Assembly: GCF_011761945.1 (NCBI RefSeq)
Contig: NZ_JAASQV010000001.1
Span: 1,860,001-1,924,000, forward strand
DNA: 64,000 nt
Direction: 5' to 3'
Source: Sphingomonas leidyi
Lineage (GTDB): Bacteria; Pseudomonadota; Alphaproteobacteria; Sphingomonadales; Sphingomonadaceae
The position numbers and the translations under genes are program-made. The notes under the pieces are model-generated. The model saw only the letters and a program-made list of their open reading frames with translations. It made no database searches and was not told the origin of the DNA. How positions within the stretch are numbered: the stretch's first letter is position 1; the number at the start of each line of letters is the position of its first letter. This document shows positions 1 to 8,293 of the stretch, piece after piece.

Positions 1-963
1 GCTGCCGTTGACGATATCGGCAAGTACCGCGCGTTCGGCCAGCGCCTCGGCCACGCGCGCTTCCAGCGTGCGGTTGAGCGCAAGCAGGTCCCTCTCCGCC
101 CGGCGCCGCCCGGTCACGTCCTGGAACAGCACCGCAACCTGCCTGCGGCTGGGCGGTTCGATCCGGAAGGCCGATAGCGAAAGGTAGCGCCCGGTCGCCT
201 CCAGCTCGCGCTCGAAGCGGATCGGATTGCCCGTGCGCAGCACGTCGCCATAGCGCGCGATCCAGTCGTCCGCCTCGTCCGACACCATTTCCCGCAGCCG
301 CTGCCCCACCACATCGGGTATGCCCGCGTGCAACGCATAGGCGGCGTTGGCCTCGACATGGACATAGTCGCTCATCGGCCCGTGCGGTCCGTCGAGGAAC
401 TCGATGATGCAGAATCCCTCGCCCATGGTGTCGAACAGCGTGCGGTAGCGCAGGTCGCTCTCGTCGCGCAGCTTGAGCTCGCGCCGGAGGTTGAGCTGGT
501 GCATCACCTGATGCCCGAGCACTTCGAGCGTGCGGCGCTGGAGGTCGTCGAGGCCACGGGGCTTGGCATCGAGCACGCACAAGGTTCCGATCGGCAGCCC
601 CTCGGCGGTGCGCAACTGGGCACCCGCATAGAAGCGGATGTGCGAATCGCCAGCCACCAGCGGCGTTTGGGCGAAGCGCGGATCCTGCGAGGCGTCGGGG
701 ACGAGCATCAGCTCGTCCTGGAGCAGCGCGCTCTCGCAGAACGACATGTCGCGATCCATGCCGAGCAGGTCCACGCCATGCGCCGCCTTGAAGAACAGCC
801 GGTCGTTGCCGACGAAGCTCACCAGCGCGATCGGCGCCTCGCAAATGTCGGCCGCCAGCCGCACGACCTCATCGAACGCCGGCTCGCGCGGCGTATCGAG
901 GATCTCATATGCCTCCAGCGCTTGCAGCCGCAGCCGCTCGCGATCTTGCCGCTCCTCCGTCAT
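1..963 (-). CDS. GAF-PAS signalling protein (C-terminus cut off by window edge)
   Basis: The start is the ATG whose complement lies at 961-963. The frame stays open to base 1, giving 321 residues without a stop, so the output domain (histidine kinase, GGDEF or other) is not visible. Residues about 10-155 read as a GAF sensor domain of the type that begins with 'ERLRLQALEAYEILDTP'; it includes 'MSFCESALLQDE' and 'GLPIGTLCVLDAKPRGL', typical of alphaproteobacterial GAF-PAS sensors. A PAS domain follows at about 170-285 ('RYRTLFDTMGEGFCIIEFLDG' region to 'VAVLFQDVTGRRRAE'). A short helical linker then leads out of the window. There is no signal peptide or membrane segment, so it is a cytosolic sensor. 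A hybrid or phytochrome-like histidine kinase is the likeliest full product, but that is inference. Confidence 0.8.
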   Translation of the reverse strand, partial: MTEERQDRERLRLQALEAYEILDTPREPAFDEVVRLAADICEAPIALVSFVGNDRLFFKAAHGVDLLGMDRDMSFCESALLQDELMLVPDASQDPRFAQTPLVAGDSHIRFYAGAQLRTAEGLPIGTLCVLDAKPRGLDDLQRRTLEVLGHQVMHQLNLRRELKLRDESDLRYRTLFDTMGEGFCIIEFLDGPHGPMSDYVHVEANAAYALHAGIPDVVGQRLREMVSDEADDWIARYGDVLRTGNPIRFERELEATGRYLSLSAFRIEPPSRRQVAVLFQDVTGRRRAERDLLALNRTLEARVAEALAERAVLADIVNGS

Positions 964-1060
964 CAGGCCGGATCGCCGCCCTCCTCTCCGCGCTGCCCGT
1001 CGGCTTCGCGTTGCTAGGACGCATCTTGCCCGATTTTGTTTCGTCGCGCGAACGAAAGCG

Positions 1061-2554
1061 TCAATAGCCGCCGGGTGCCAGGTCGCTGAACTTGGTGAAC
1101 TGGCGATCGAAGCGCAGGTCGACCGTGCCGGTGGCGCCGTGGCGCTGCTTGGCGATGATCACGCTCGCCTTGTTCGCCACCTGGAGCTGATGGTCGTGCC
1201 AGGCCTGGTATTTGGCGATCTCGTCGGGCGTCGAGTTGCCGTCGGGGGCCTTGGGCGCCTTGAAGTCGTGATAATATTCGTCGCGGTACACGAACAGCAC
1301 GATATCGGCGTCCTGCTCGATCGAGCCCGATTCGCGCAGGTCCGAAAGCTGCGGCCGCTTGTCCTCGCGGCTTTCCACCGCACGGCTGAGCTGGGAAAGC
1401 GCGAGCACCGGCACGTGCAGTTCCTTGGCCAGCGTCTTCAGCCCGCGGCTGATCTCCGAGATTTCCTGCACGCGCCCGTCGCCCGATGCCTTGGCCGAGC
1501 CGGTGAGCAGCTGGAGATAGTCGACCACCACGAAGCCGATCTTGTGCTGGCGCTTCAGCCGCCGCGCCCGGGTGCGCAGCGCGGCGATGGTGAGGCCGGG
1601 CGTGTCGTCGATATAGAGCGGCAGCCGCTCCAGATCGCCTGCCGCACGCGCGAACTTCATGAACTCGGGGCCCGAGATATTGCCCGTGCGCAGCTTCTCC
1701 GAACTGACTTCCGACTGTTCGGACAAGATACGCAGCGCCAGCTGATCGGCCGACATTTCGAGGCTGAAGAATGCGACCGGCGCACCGATCGACTTCTCCT
1801 CGGGGATGCCGGCCTCCATGTCGTCGAGATAGCGCTTGGCCGCATTGAACGCCATGTTGGTGGCGAGCGAGGTCTTGCCCATGCCCGGGCGCCCGGCGAG
1901 GATCAGCAGGTCCGATCGGTTGAGGCCGCCGGTCATCGCGTTGAAGTCGGTCAGGCCCGAAGTGATGCCCGAAACGCTGCCGCCCGAGTTCATCGCCCGC
2001 TCGGTATGGCGCACTGCCACCGTCGCGGCGCGGGTGAAGCTCTTGGCGCCGGTATCCTCGCCGCCCTTTTCCGCGACTTCATAGAGCTTGAGCTCGGCCT
2101 GCTCGATCTGCTTGGCCGGATTGATCTCCTGGCTGGTGTCGAGCGCATTGTCGACGAGCGCGCGGCCGACGCCCACCAACGCGCGCAGCATGGCGAGATC
2201 GTAGACCTGGTCCGCGAACGCACGCGCACCGATCAGGCTGGCCGGATTGCCGGTCAGCTGCGCCAGATAGGCGGGGCCGCCCAGTTCCTTCATCGCCGCG
2301 TCGGCCGCGAACAGCGGCTTGAGCGTCACCGGCGTGGCCAGCCGGTTGTCGCCCACCAGCGTCGCGATCGCATCGTAGATCCGGCCGTGCAGCGGCTCGA
2401 AGAAATGCTCGGGCCGCAGCTTCTGGAGAACATCCTCCGCGACTCGGTTGTCGATCATCATCGCGCCGAGCAGCGCCGCCTCCGCCTCCACGTTCGCAGG
2501 CAGGCTCAGGCCCTCGGGAGAATCGGGAATCGGAAGGGGGATAGGCTGCGCCAT
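1061..2554 (-). CDS. dnaB: Replicative DNA helicase DnaB
   Basis: 497 residues, normal length for the hexameric replicative helicase that unwinds DNA ahead of DNA polymerase III and recruits primase. The N-terminal DnaB domain starts at 'SLPANVEAEAALLGAMMID'. The RecA-like ATPase core carries Walker A 'GRPGMGKT' at about residues 220-227 and Walker B 'VVVDYLQLL'. The conserved 'QLSRAVESR' and 'LRESGSIEQDADIVLFVYR' blocks follow. The start at 2554 (MAQPIPLP) was chosen because the frame extends about 250 codons further upstream with non-family, arginine-rich sequence that lies antisense to the next gene. The gene is divergent from the UPF0262 gene; the 81-bp gap holds a perfect DnaA box. Confidence 0.97.
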   Translation of the reverse strand: MAQPIPLPIPDSPEGLSLPANVEAEAALLGAMMIDNRVAEDVLQKLRPEHFFEPLHGRIYDAIATLVGDNRLATPVTLKPLFAADAAMKELGGPAYLAQLTGNPASLIGARAFADQVYDLAMLRALVGVGRALVDNALDTSQEINPAKQIEQAELKLYEVAEKGGEDTGAKSFTRAATVAVRHTERAMNSGGSVSGITSGLTDFNAMTGGLNRSDLLILAGRPGMGKTSLATNMAFNAAKRYLDDMEAGIPEEKSIGAPVAFFSLEMSADQLALRILSEQSEVSSEKLRTGNISGPEFMKFARAAGDLERLPLYIDDTPGLTIAALRTRARRLKRQHKIGFVVVDYLQLLTGSAKASGDGRVQEISEISRGLKTLAKELHVPVLALSQLSRAVESREDKRPQLSDLRESGSIEQDADIVLFVYRDEYYHDFKAPKAPDGNSTPDEIAKYQAWHDHQLQVANKASVIIAKQRHGATGTVDLRFDRQFTKFSDLAPGGY

Positions 2555-2600
2555 GACTCTCCTGTGACGCGCTCGTCCGGCGGCATCAACGTTGCGTGCT

Positions 2601-2609
2601 TGTGGATAA
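2601..2609 (-). promoter_or_regulatory. DnaA box upstream of dnaB
   Basis: The minus strand reads TTATCCACA, a perfect match to the DnaA-ATP consensus 9-mer. It lies 47 bp upstream of the dnaB start codon and 27 bp upstream of the divergent UPF0262 gene. A single perfect box in this short intergenic region suggests DnaA control of dnaB transcription. A chance match cannot be excluded from one site. Confidence 0.6.
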
Positions 2610-2635
2610 CGGGCATGACCGGATAGGAGCCGGTC

Positions 2636-3118
2636 ATGGCCGATCCGCGCATCATAGACGTGACGCTCGACGAACGCACTATCCTTTGGCGCTCGGCGGA
2701 CATCGAGCAGGAACGCCGGATCGCGATCTTCGACCTGCTCGAGGAGAACAGCTTCGCGCCGCAGCGCCCGCAGGCGGACGGCTATGCCGGCCCCTACAAG
2801 CTCCACCTCGCCGTGCAGGAGGGGCGCCTGGCGCTGGAGATCAAGCGCAAGGACGGCGCCCTGCAGGAGGCGCTGATTCTCGGCCTCGCTGCCTTTCGGC
2901 GCCCGATCCGCGATTACTTCGCCATCTGCGACAGCTATTATGCCGCGATTCGCAACGCCACGCCCGCTCAGATCGAGACCGTCGACATGGCGCGGCGCGG
3001 CATCCACAACGACGCGGCGTCGCTGCTCAAGGAACGGCTGGAAGGCAAGATCGAGGTGGATTTCGACACTGCCCGCCGCCTGTTCACGCTGATCTGCGTG
3101 CTTCACATCAAGGGCTAG
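2636..3118 (+). CDS. UPF0262 family protein
   Basis: 160 residues, full length for this small alphaproteobacterial family of unknown function. It starts MADPRIIDVTLDERTILWRS and carries the family-typical segments 'DIEQERRIAIFDLLEENSF' and 'YKLHLAVQEGRLALEI'. It has no signal peptide or membrane segment, so it is cytosolic. It is the first gene of a tight plus-strand run: the GH25 gene follows after 4 bp and cytidine deaminase overlaps that gene. The family is often found near nucleotide-metabolism or hisD genes, which fits the cdd/dcd neighbours, but no biochemical role can be assigned. Confidence 0.88.
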   Translation: MADPRIIDVTLDERTILWRSADIEQERRIAIFDLLEENSFAPQRPQADGYAGPYKLHLAVQEGRLALEIKRKDGALQEALILGLAAFRRPIRDYFAICDSYYAAIRNATPAQIETVDMARRGIHNDAASLLKERLEGKIEVDFDTARRLFTLICVLHIKG

Positions 3119-3122
3119 ACAG

Positions 3123-3815
3123 GTGCACCTCCGCGTTCTCGCGCGCCGGCTGCGCTTCGTCGTGCCGGGGCTGATCCTTCTGGGCCTGCTCGGCTGGAGC
3201 GCATGGCTGTTCGCCTCGCGCTGGCGCCCCTCGCCCGGCGATTTCCCCGTGCAAGGGGTCGACGTGTCCGAAGAAGCCGGGCCGATCGAATGGTGGACCG
3301 CCAAGAAGGCCGGTATCGACTTCGCCTATATCCGTGCCACCACCGGCGCCGATGCACGCGACCTGCGCTTCCCGGAAAACTGGCGCTGGACGTTCGAGGC
3401 CGGTATCCGCCGCGGGGCGCTTCACGTCTATTCGCTGTGCCGACTCGCCGCCGACCAGGCAGGCAATTTCATGACGACGGTGCCGCGTTCGGACGATCAG
3501 CTGCCGCCCGCGGTGGAAGTCGATTTCCAGCCCGATTGCCCGGCCCGGCCCGAGCGCCAGGTCGTGCTCGGCGAGCTGGGGCGCTTCCTCCACGATGTAG
3601 AGACGCATATCGGCAAGCCTGCGATCCTGATGGTCTCGAGCCGCTTCGAGAGCCAATATCGCCTCGGCGATGCCTTTCCGCGCCTGCTCTGGGCCCGCCA
3701 GGCCTTCTTCCCCCCCTCGTATTTCGTGCGGCCATGGTCGATATGGCAGGCATCGCGCCACCGCCGCATCGAAGGCATCGGCGCACCGGTCAATTGGGAC
3801 GTGATGGCGAAATGA
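3123..3815 (+). CDS. GH25 (lysozyme-type) family protein with N-terminal membrane anchor
   Basis: 230 residues with a GTG start 4 bp after the UPF0262 stop. An N-terminal hydrophobic segment at about residues 12-32 ('FVVPGLILLGLLGWSAWLF') acts as an anchor or uncleaved signal, placing the domain in the periplasm. The GH25 fold is recognisable from 'FPVQGVDVSEEAGPIEWW', 'AGIDFAYIRATTG', 'RRGALHVYSLC' and the terminal 'APVNWDVM'. The family cleaves the MurNAc-GlcNAc bond of peptidoglycan. The usual catalytic D-x-E pair appears here as E-x-D ('PPAVEVDFQPDC'), so activity is uncertain. The stop overlaps the cytidine deaminase start (ATGA), indicating translational coupling. Confidence 0.85.
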   Translation: MHLRVLARRLRFVVPGLILLGLLGWSAWLFASRWRPSPGDFPVQGVDVSEEAGPIEWWTAKKAGIDFAYIRATTGADARDLRFPENWRWTFEAGIRRGALHVYSLCRLAADQAGNFMTTVPRSDDQLPPAVEVDFQPDCPARPERQVVLGELGRFLHDVETHIGKPAILMVSSRFESQYRLGDAFPRLLWARQAFFPPSYFVRPWSIWQASRHRRIEGIGAPVNWDVMAK

Positions 3816-4252
3816 GCGAAGTGAACCCCAGGGCGCTGATCGAGGCCGCGCGCGCGGCGTCGAAACATGCCTATGCCCCCTATTCCAATTTCGCGGTCGG
3901 CGCCGCGGTGCTGCTCTCGGACGGGACCATGGTTACCGGCGCCAATTTCGAGAATGCGAGCTACGGCCTGTCGCTCTGCGCCGAGACGGTGGCGCTGGCC
4001 AAGACGAGCAGCGAGGGGCGCCTGGCGGAGGTCGTCGCGATCGGCGTGATCGGCGGCCGGATGGGCCATGCGGACACCGCGCCGGTGAGCCCGTGCGGTC
4101 GCTGCCGCCAGATCATCAACGAAGCCGCGCAGCTCGGCGGCCACGACCTGCCGGTATTCTGCGGTGGTGCCGCGGGCGACGAGATCGCCGCGTACACGCT
4201 CTCGCAGCTGCTCCCCGCCGCGTTCGGGCCGCGCGACCTCGGCATGGTCTGA
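3812..4252 (+). CDS. cdd: Cytidine deaminase
   Basis: 146 residues, the size of the tetrameric zinc cytidine deaminases that convert cytidine and deoxycytidine to uridine and deoxyuridine in pyrimidine salvage. Zinc ligands and the catalytic Glu are visible: 'LCAETVALAK' (C-A-E) and 'SPCGRCRQ' (P-C-x-x-C). The substrate-binding 'NFAVGAAVLLSDG' and 'GANFENASYGLS' segments are also present. The ATG overlaps the stop of the GH25 gene by an ATGA junction. dCTP deaminase follows 57 bp downstream, so the two genes together feed the deoxyuridine and dTTP supply. Confidence 0.95.
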   Translation: MSEVNPRALIEAARAASKHAYAPYSNFAVGAAVLLSDGTMVTGANFENASYGLSLCAETVALAKTSSEGRLAEVVAIGVIGGRMGHADTAPVSPCGRCRQIINEAAQLGGHDLPVFCGGAAGDEIAAYTLSQLLPAAFGPRDLGMV

Positions 4253-4309
4253 GCCGGGCCGGCGCGACGGGGACTTGCCCTGTCGCGCGCTTCCGGCAAA
4301 ACCGGCGCC

Positions 4310-4861
4310 ATGATCCTTTCAGACCGCTGGATTCGCGAACAGGCCCTCTCCACCGGGATGATCGAGCCCTTTGTCGAGGCGCAGCGCCGCGAGGGCTGCA
4401 TCAGCTACGGCCTCAGCTCCTATGGCTATGACGCGCGCGTCGCCGACGAGTTCAAGATCTTCACCAATGTCGATTCGGCGGTGGTCGATCCCAAGGATTT
4501 CGCGGCGAACAGCTTCGTCGATCGCAAGACCGACGTCTGCATCATCCCGCCCAACAGCTTCGCGCTGGCCCGCACCGTCGAATATTTCCGCATCCCGCGC
4601 GATACCCTGGTCATCTGCCTCGGCAAGTCGACCTATGCACGCTGCGGGATCATCGTGAACGTGACGCCGCTCGAGCCCGAATGGGAGGGGCACGTCACGC
4701 TCGAATTCTCGAACACCACGCCGCTCCCCGCCAAGATCTATGCGAACGAGGGCGCGTGCCAGTTCCTGTTCCTCAAGGGCGATCAGCCCTGCGAGACCAG
4801 CTATGCCGATCGCGCGGGCAAATATATGGGCCAGCGCGGCGTCACGCTGCCGCGGCTCTAG
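4310..4861 (+). CDS. dcd: dCTP deaminase
   Basis: 183 residues, full length. It catalyses dCTP to dUTP plus ammonia, the main dUMP/dTTP source in many proteobacteria. Family landmarks are '[16 protein letters not shown]', '[19 protein letters not shown]' and the catalytic-Glu segment '[17 protein letters not shown]'. The C-terminal flap '[10 protein letters not shown]' is intact. It is a homotrimeric cytosolic enzyme. It lies downstream of cdd on the same strand and probably belongs to the same run of genes. Confidence 0.96.
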   Translation: MILSDRWIREQALSTGMIEPFVEAQRREGCISYGLSSYGYDARVADEFKIFTNVDSAVVDPKDFAANSFVDRKTDVCIIPPNSFALARTVEYFRIPRDTLVICLGKSTYARCGIIVNVTPLEPEWEGHVTLEFSNTTPLPAKIYANEGACQFLFLKGDQPCETSYADRAGKYMGQRGVTLPRL

Positions 4862-4955
4862 GGCTTTCCCGAAAATGAAATCGGCGCCGCGATGGGGCGG
4901 CGCCGCTTGTTGGCCGCCGGCCGCGCATCACGCAGCCAGGCGGCGGGAAATGGGC

Positions 4956-5321
4956 TCAGCGCGCGCTCAGCTGGAGCGTGCGGATATATTGAAGCCCCTT
5001 GTTGGCGATCGCATGCGAAGTCGACACGCGGTCCGCCGAGAGGTCCATCTCGAAGTCGCGCTGCTCGAGCACGCGCAGATAGAGCGCCCGCGCTTCGGAC
5101 GTGCGTCCGGTCTGCGCATAGACCGCGGCTAGATTGAGCAGCAGTTCGGGCTGGTCGGGATCGAGGCGAAGCCGGCTGTTGAGCTGCTGCTCGGCCTTCG
5201 AGAAATTGCCGTCGAAGATCGCGGCACTGGCGACAGGATCCCCGTTGCCACGCTGGGCCTGCGCCGGAAGCGCGGCGAGCGCGAACGGGGCGGCGGCAAG
5301 GACAATGAGCGCGATGCGCAT
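4956..5321 (-). CDS. Small exported TPR-repeat protein
   Basis: 121 residues. The start at 5321 is preceded by a good ribosome-binding site (AAGGAGTAGGAG). A Sec signal peptide (MRIALIVLAAAPFALAALPAQAQ) is followed by about two tetratricopeptide-like helical pairs ('AAIFDGNFSKAEQQLNSRLRLDPDQPELLLNLAAVY' region and 'GRTSEARALYLRVLEQR'). It probably acts as a periplasmic adaptor. The function is unknown; similar small TPR proteins are common in sphingomonads. An in-frame extension to 5483 has no ribosome-binding site and crosses the exbD terminator region, so I rejected it. Confidence 0.8.
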   Translation of the reverse strand: MRIALIVLAAAPFALAALPAQAQRGNGDPVASAAIFDGNFSKAEQQLNSRLRLDPDQPELLLNLAAVYAQTGRTSEARALYLRVLEQRDFEMDLSADRVSTSHAIANKGLQYIRTLQLSAR

Positions 5322-5439
5322 AACTCCTACTCCTTCTATTACGCCACAAAGACAGTTTTGTGACTCTTTGAAGTCAGTAGTGTTACACTTCCGCGTCAGG
5401 CATACAAGCCACTTGTCGCATGCGTCCGGGCTCCGGAGC

Positions 5440-5471
5440 AAAAAAGAAAGGCGGCCCCGAAGGACCGCCTT
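5440..5471 (-). terminator. Intrinsic terminator of the tonB-exb operon
   Basis: On the minus strand a 7-bp stem AAGGCGG/CCGCCTT, extended by three further pairs around a UUCG tetraloop, is followed by TTTCTTTTTT. It lies 36 bp downstream of the second exbD stop. This is a textbook Rho-independent terminator separating the operon from the TPR gene. Confidence 0.9.
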
Positions 5472-5507
5472 CCCTTGTCTCAAATCCGGCCCCGCTGGGA
5501 CGGCGGA

Positions 5508-5936
5508 TCAGAAATCGTTGCGATACTGCTCGTTGCCGACAAAGCCGAGCTTGTTCACGTTCGCGCGCTTGATGATCGCGAGAACCCGGTCGACGACTTC
5601 GTAACGCGTCTGCGGGTCGGGCTGGAAGTGCAGCTCCGGCTCCGGCGACATCTGCAGCGTCTGATCCAGATACTGGCGCAGCGTCACGTCGTCGATCGGC
5701 GCGCTGTTCCAGTAAACCTGGCCCTGCGCATCGATATAGACCTTGTTCTTCTCCGGCTCGACGATGTTCTGCGGCTTGCTGTTCGACTGCGGAAGGTCGA
5801 CCTTCACCGCGTGCGTCTGAATCGGGATCGTCATGATGATCATGATCAGGAGCACCAACATGACGTCGATCAGCGGCGTCGTGTTGATTTCCATCATCGG
5901 GCCGTCGTCACCGCCGCCGCCCACGCTCATACCCAT
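5508..5936 (-). CDS. exbD: ExbD/TolR-type proton-channel subunit (second copy)
   Basis: 142 residues. There is a single N-terminal membrane helix ('PLIDVMLVLLIMIIMTIPI', about 21-40) with the catalytic Asp of the ExbD/TolR channel in 'INTTPLIDVMLVLL'. A periplasmic domain follows ('QTRYEVVDRVLAIIKRANVN'). It pairs with ExbB to convert proton flux into force on TonB. It is the last gene of tonB-exbB-exbD-exbD, 25 bp after the first exbD. Tandem exbD genes are usual in xanthomonads and sphingomonads, where the second copy is often dispensable for iron uptake but needed for other TonB substrates. Confidence 0.93.
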   Translation of the reverse strand: MGMSVGGGGDDGPMMEINTTPLIDVMLVLLIMIIMTIPIQTHAVKVDLPQSNSKPQNIVEPEKNKVYIDAQGQVYWNSAPIDDVTLRQYLDQTLQMSPEPELHFQPDPQTRYEVVDRVLAIIKRANVNKLGFVGNEQYRNDF

Positions 5937-5961
5937 AGTCTAAACTCCTTTGAGCAGGCCG

Positions 5962-6441
5962 TCAGAGACGGACCGTGGCCGAGCCGGCGGGCGGTTCGGA
6001 AATGAAGCCGACCTTGACGAAACCCGCCATCTGCATGGCGAAGATCGTGCCGCCGATGCAGCGGTAGGGCGTGTTCACGTCGCCGCGGATGTGCACTTCG
6101 GGAAGCTCGAGGCCGGCAGCGTTGATGCCGCCCTGCCTGTCGATTTCCTTCCGCAGCTTCTCGACCGCCTTGTCGACCAGTTCCCTGCTCGTCACCGGGG
6201 TCATGCCCCAGAACACTTCGCACCTGCCGCCATTGGCCGTGACCGAGAGCGAGACGTTCTCGGGCTTGGTGGTCGTCGGCTCGAACTGAACCTTGGGGAG
6301 CTCCAGCTTCACCGTCTGGATCACGACCGGAACCGTGATCAGGAAGATGATGAGGAGCACCAGCATCACGTCGACGAGCGGCGTGGTATTGATGTCCGAC
6401 ATGGGAGCGTCTTCACCGCCCCCGCCTACGCTCATCGCCAT
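5962..6441 (-). CDS. exbD: ExbD/TolR-type proton-channel subunit (first copy)
   Basis: 159 residues. The N-terminus (AMSVGGGGEDAPMSDINTTPLVDVML) is very similar to that of the downstream copy, with the channel Asp in 'TTPLVDVMLVLL' and one membrane helix at about 20-40. The periplasmic part is longer and carries a Cys ('GGRCEVFWG') and a second Cys near the end ('YRCIGG'), which the shorter copy lacks. They could form a disulphide. The gene lies between exbB and the second exbD, all on the minus strand. Confidence 0.93.
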   Translation of the reverse strand: MAMSVGGGGEDAPMSDINTTPLVDVMLVLLIIFLITVPVVIQTVKLELPKVQFEPTTTKPENVSLSVTANGGRCEVFWGMTPVTSRELVDKAVEKLRKEIDRQGGINAAGLELPEVHIRGDVNTPYRCIGGTIFAMQMAGFVKVGFISEPPAGSATVRL

Positions 6442-6536
6442 TGCGCGCTATCCTATCCTTCTAATCCAAGCTCCGGCCGAAGCCGGAGCCGGACCGCGCA
6501 TCCCGGGGAATGCGCGGCCCGCATATTCCAGATCGC

Positions 6537-7298
6537 TTAGGCGCGCGGCGCGGTGCTGGTCGTCGCGGCCGGAGCGGCCTTGGCGGGAGCAGCCTTGGCG
6601 GCGGCCGGACGGACGCGGCCGTCCGAAGCGAGATAGCCGAGCAGATCGTTCGAGAACGCGTTCAGGCTCTCCGAGATCTTCTTGTTGCGGGCCTGCAGCC
6701 AGTTGAAGGCGAGCACGGCCGGCACGGCGACGGCGAGACCGACGGCGGTCATGATCAGCGCTTCACCGACCGGACCGGCGACCGCGTCGATCGACGCCTG
6801 GCCAGCGGCACCGATCTTCACGAGCGCGCGGATGATGCCGATAACGGTACCGAACAGACCGATGAACGGCGCGGTCGAACCCACGGTGGCGAGGAACGAC
6901 AGGCCGCTCTTCAGCTGCGAGTTGATCAGGTCCTCCGAGCGGGCGAGCGAGCCGTGCAGCCAGTCATGCGCCTCGACCGGATCGGTCAGCTTCGAGTGCT
7001 GCTCCTGAGCGGCCAGGCCGTCGTCGACCAGCTGGCGATAGGCCGAGTTCTTCTCGAGCTTCGCCGCGCCTTCGCGCAGGCTGTTGGCGTTCCAGAAGCC
7101 GGCGCGGACGCGCTTGGCCTGGTTGAGGATCTTCTGCTGCTCGAACAGCTTGGTGAACAGGATGTAGAGCGAGAAGAACAGCATCAGCACCAGGATGCCG
7201 AACACCGTCTGCGAGATCAGGCCGCCCTCACGGAGCGCCGGAATCAGGCCGTACGGATTTTCCTTGGGCGCCGCGGCGGCGAGAATGGTCGTGAGCAT
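6537..7298 (-). CDS. exbB: ExbB/TolQ/MotA-family proton channel
   Basis: 253 residues with three membrane segments: about 30-50 ('TVFGILVLMLFFSLYILFT'), about 135-155 and about 170-195. The family signature 'STAPFIGLFGTVIGIIRAL' is clear. It forms the pentameric inner-membrane channel around ExbD and powers TonB. The C-terminal tail is rich in Ala and Pro ('AAAKAAPAKAAPAATTST') and looks disordered. It is transcribed after tonB and before both exbD genes. Annotation as exbB rather than tolQ rests on the tonB neighbour; no tolA, tolB or pal gene is nearby. Confidence 0.93.
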   Translation of the reverse strand: MLTTILAAAAPKENPYGLIPALREGGLISQTVFGILVLMLFFSLYILFTKLFEQQKILNQAKRVRAGFWNANSLREGAAKLEKNSAYRQLVDDGLAAQEQHSKLTDPVEAHDWLHGSLARSEDLINSQLKSGLSFLATVGSTAPFIGLFGTVIGIIRALVKIGAAGQASIDAVAGPVGEALIMTAVGLAVAVPAVLAFNWLQARNKKISESLNAFSNDLLGYLASDGRVRPAAAKAAPAKAAPAATTSTAPRA

Positions 7299-7384
7299 TG
7301 TCGGTTCTTTCCTCTAACTAAATAGCGCTTTTTATCCAATCGCCCGGCGCGCCCCGCGGGGAGCGCGCCGGTGAAACACACGGG

Positions 7385-8062
7385 CTAGCTCGGGATCTTC
7401 CAGGTGAAGCTGCCGTTATAGGGTGCAGGGATCTTGTTCCCGCTCTCGTCCTCGGCCGGATTGAACCGGGCGCGGCGCTTGAGCAGCGAGCAAGCCGTGC
7501 TGTCGAGAACGGACACGCCGCTCGAACCCGTCACGGTGCAGTTGGTCACCTTGCCCGTCGCGTCCACGTCGAGGCGGAAGCGGACGGTGCCGGCCTGCTC
7601 GGCGCGCAGCGCCGCGGCAGGATAGTCGTCGTCCGTCACCCAGCCCTGCGGCGAGCCACGCGGCGTGAGCTTCTTGGCGATCCGCGGCGGAGCCGGCGGC
7701 GGCGGCGGAGGAGCCGGCTGCGCAGGCGGAGCCGGCGGCGTGATCGGCGGCGGCGGCGGGATGATCGACGTGGTCGGGATCGGCGGCGCCTGGGTAGGCA
7801 CCGGAACCGCGGCCGGCGGCACGACGATCTGGGTGGGCGGCGGCGGCACCGGAGTATCCGGCGGCGGCGGCGGCGGCGGCACTTCCTCGGGCGGGGGCGG
7901 CGGCTCTTCCACGTCGAACGTGTTCAGCTTCTCCGCCTGCTTCTTGATATATTGATATGCAAGGCCCGTGACGAAGGCGTACCCCATGCCAGCCACGATG
8001 ATCGCGACCAGTATGATCGCGATGACGCGACTGCCACTTGTATTACGGTCAGCGTAAGACAT
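7385..8062 (-). CDS. tonB: Energy transducer TonB
   Basis: 225 residues. The N-terminal membrane anchor lies at about 13-33 ('VIAIILVAIIVAGMGYAFV'). A very proline-rich periplasm-spanning linker follows at about 50-130 ('EEPPPPPEEVPPPPPPPDTP' and similar). A C-terminal TonB domain begins at 'DDDYPAAALRAEQAGTVRFR' and ends 'YNGSFTWKIPS'. Two Cys residues in the C-terminal domain ('TNCTVTG', 'TACSLL') suggest a disulphide. It transmits ExbB-ExbD energy to outer-membrane receptors, such as the one at 57.5-60.7 kb. It is the first gene of the operon; its promoter must lie in 8063-8293, shared with a divergent gene. Confidence 0.95.
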   Translation of the reverse strand: MSYADRNTSGSRVIAIILVAIIVAGMGYAFVTGLAYQYIKKQAEKLNTFDVEEPPPPPEEVPPPPPPPDTPVPPPPTQIVVPPAAVPVPTQAPPIPTTSIIPPPPPITPPAPPAQPAPPPPPPAPPRIAKKLTPRGSPQGWVTDDDYPAAALRAEQAGTVRFRLDVDATGKVTNCTVTGSSGVSVLDSTACSLLKRRARFNPAEDESGNKIPAPYNGSFTWKIPS

Positions 8063-8293
8063 CCGGCAACGTCACTTCTCTAATCCTGACATGCAACCCC
8101 GTGCGGCGGGATTCTGCGACCCGTGCACAAGCCTGCCCGCCGTGCGCTATATGCGTCATGATCGGCAGCGGGCGAGTCTCTATCGCGCGCACCGGGTGGA
8201 CGCAAACCCTTTGTCGGACAATCAGGGCGTACGGTCGCCCAACGGCAGAATTATTTCTGTATAGCCGTGGCACAATCCGGTAATCCGAACGAT

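Noticed and set aside
638..2626. A 662-codon plus-strand frame opposite dnaB
   Set aside because: It overlaps DnaB and the sensor gene entirely and shows only antisense-type composition.
7665..7955. A Gly-rich plus-strand frame opposite the tonB proline linker
   Set aside because: It is the complement of the Pro-codon run of TonB; long Gly tracts are the expected antisense product.
8246..8259. CAGAATTATTTCTG inverted repeat between tonB and the divergent gene
   Set aside because: Only 5-bp arms with an AT spacer, single occurrence, and no match to a Fur box or another known operator; too weak to call.
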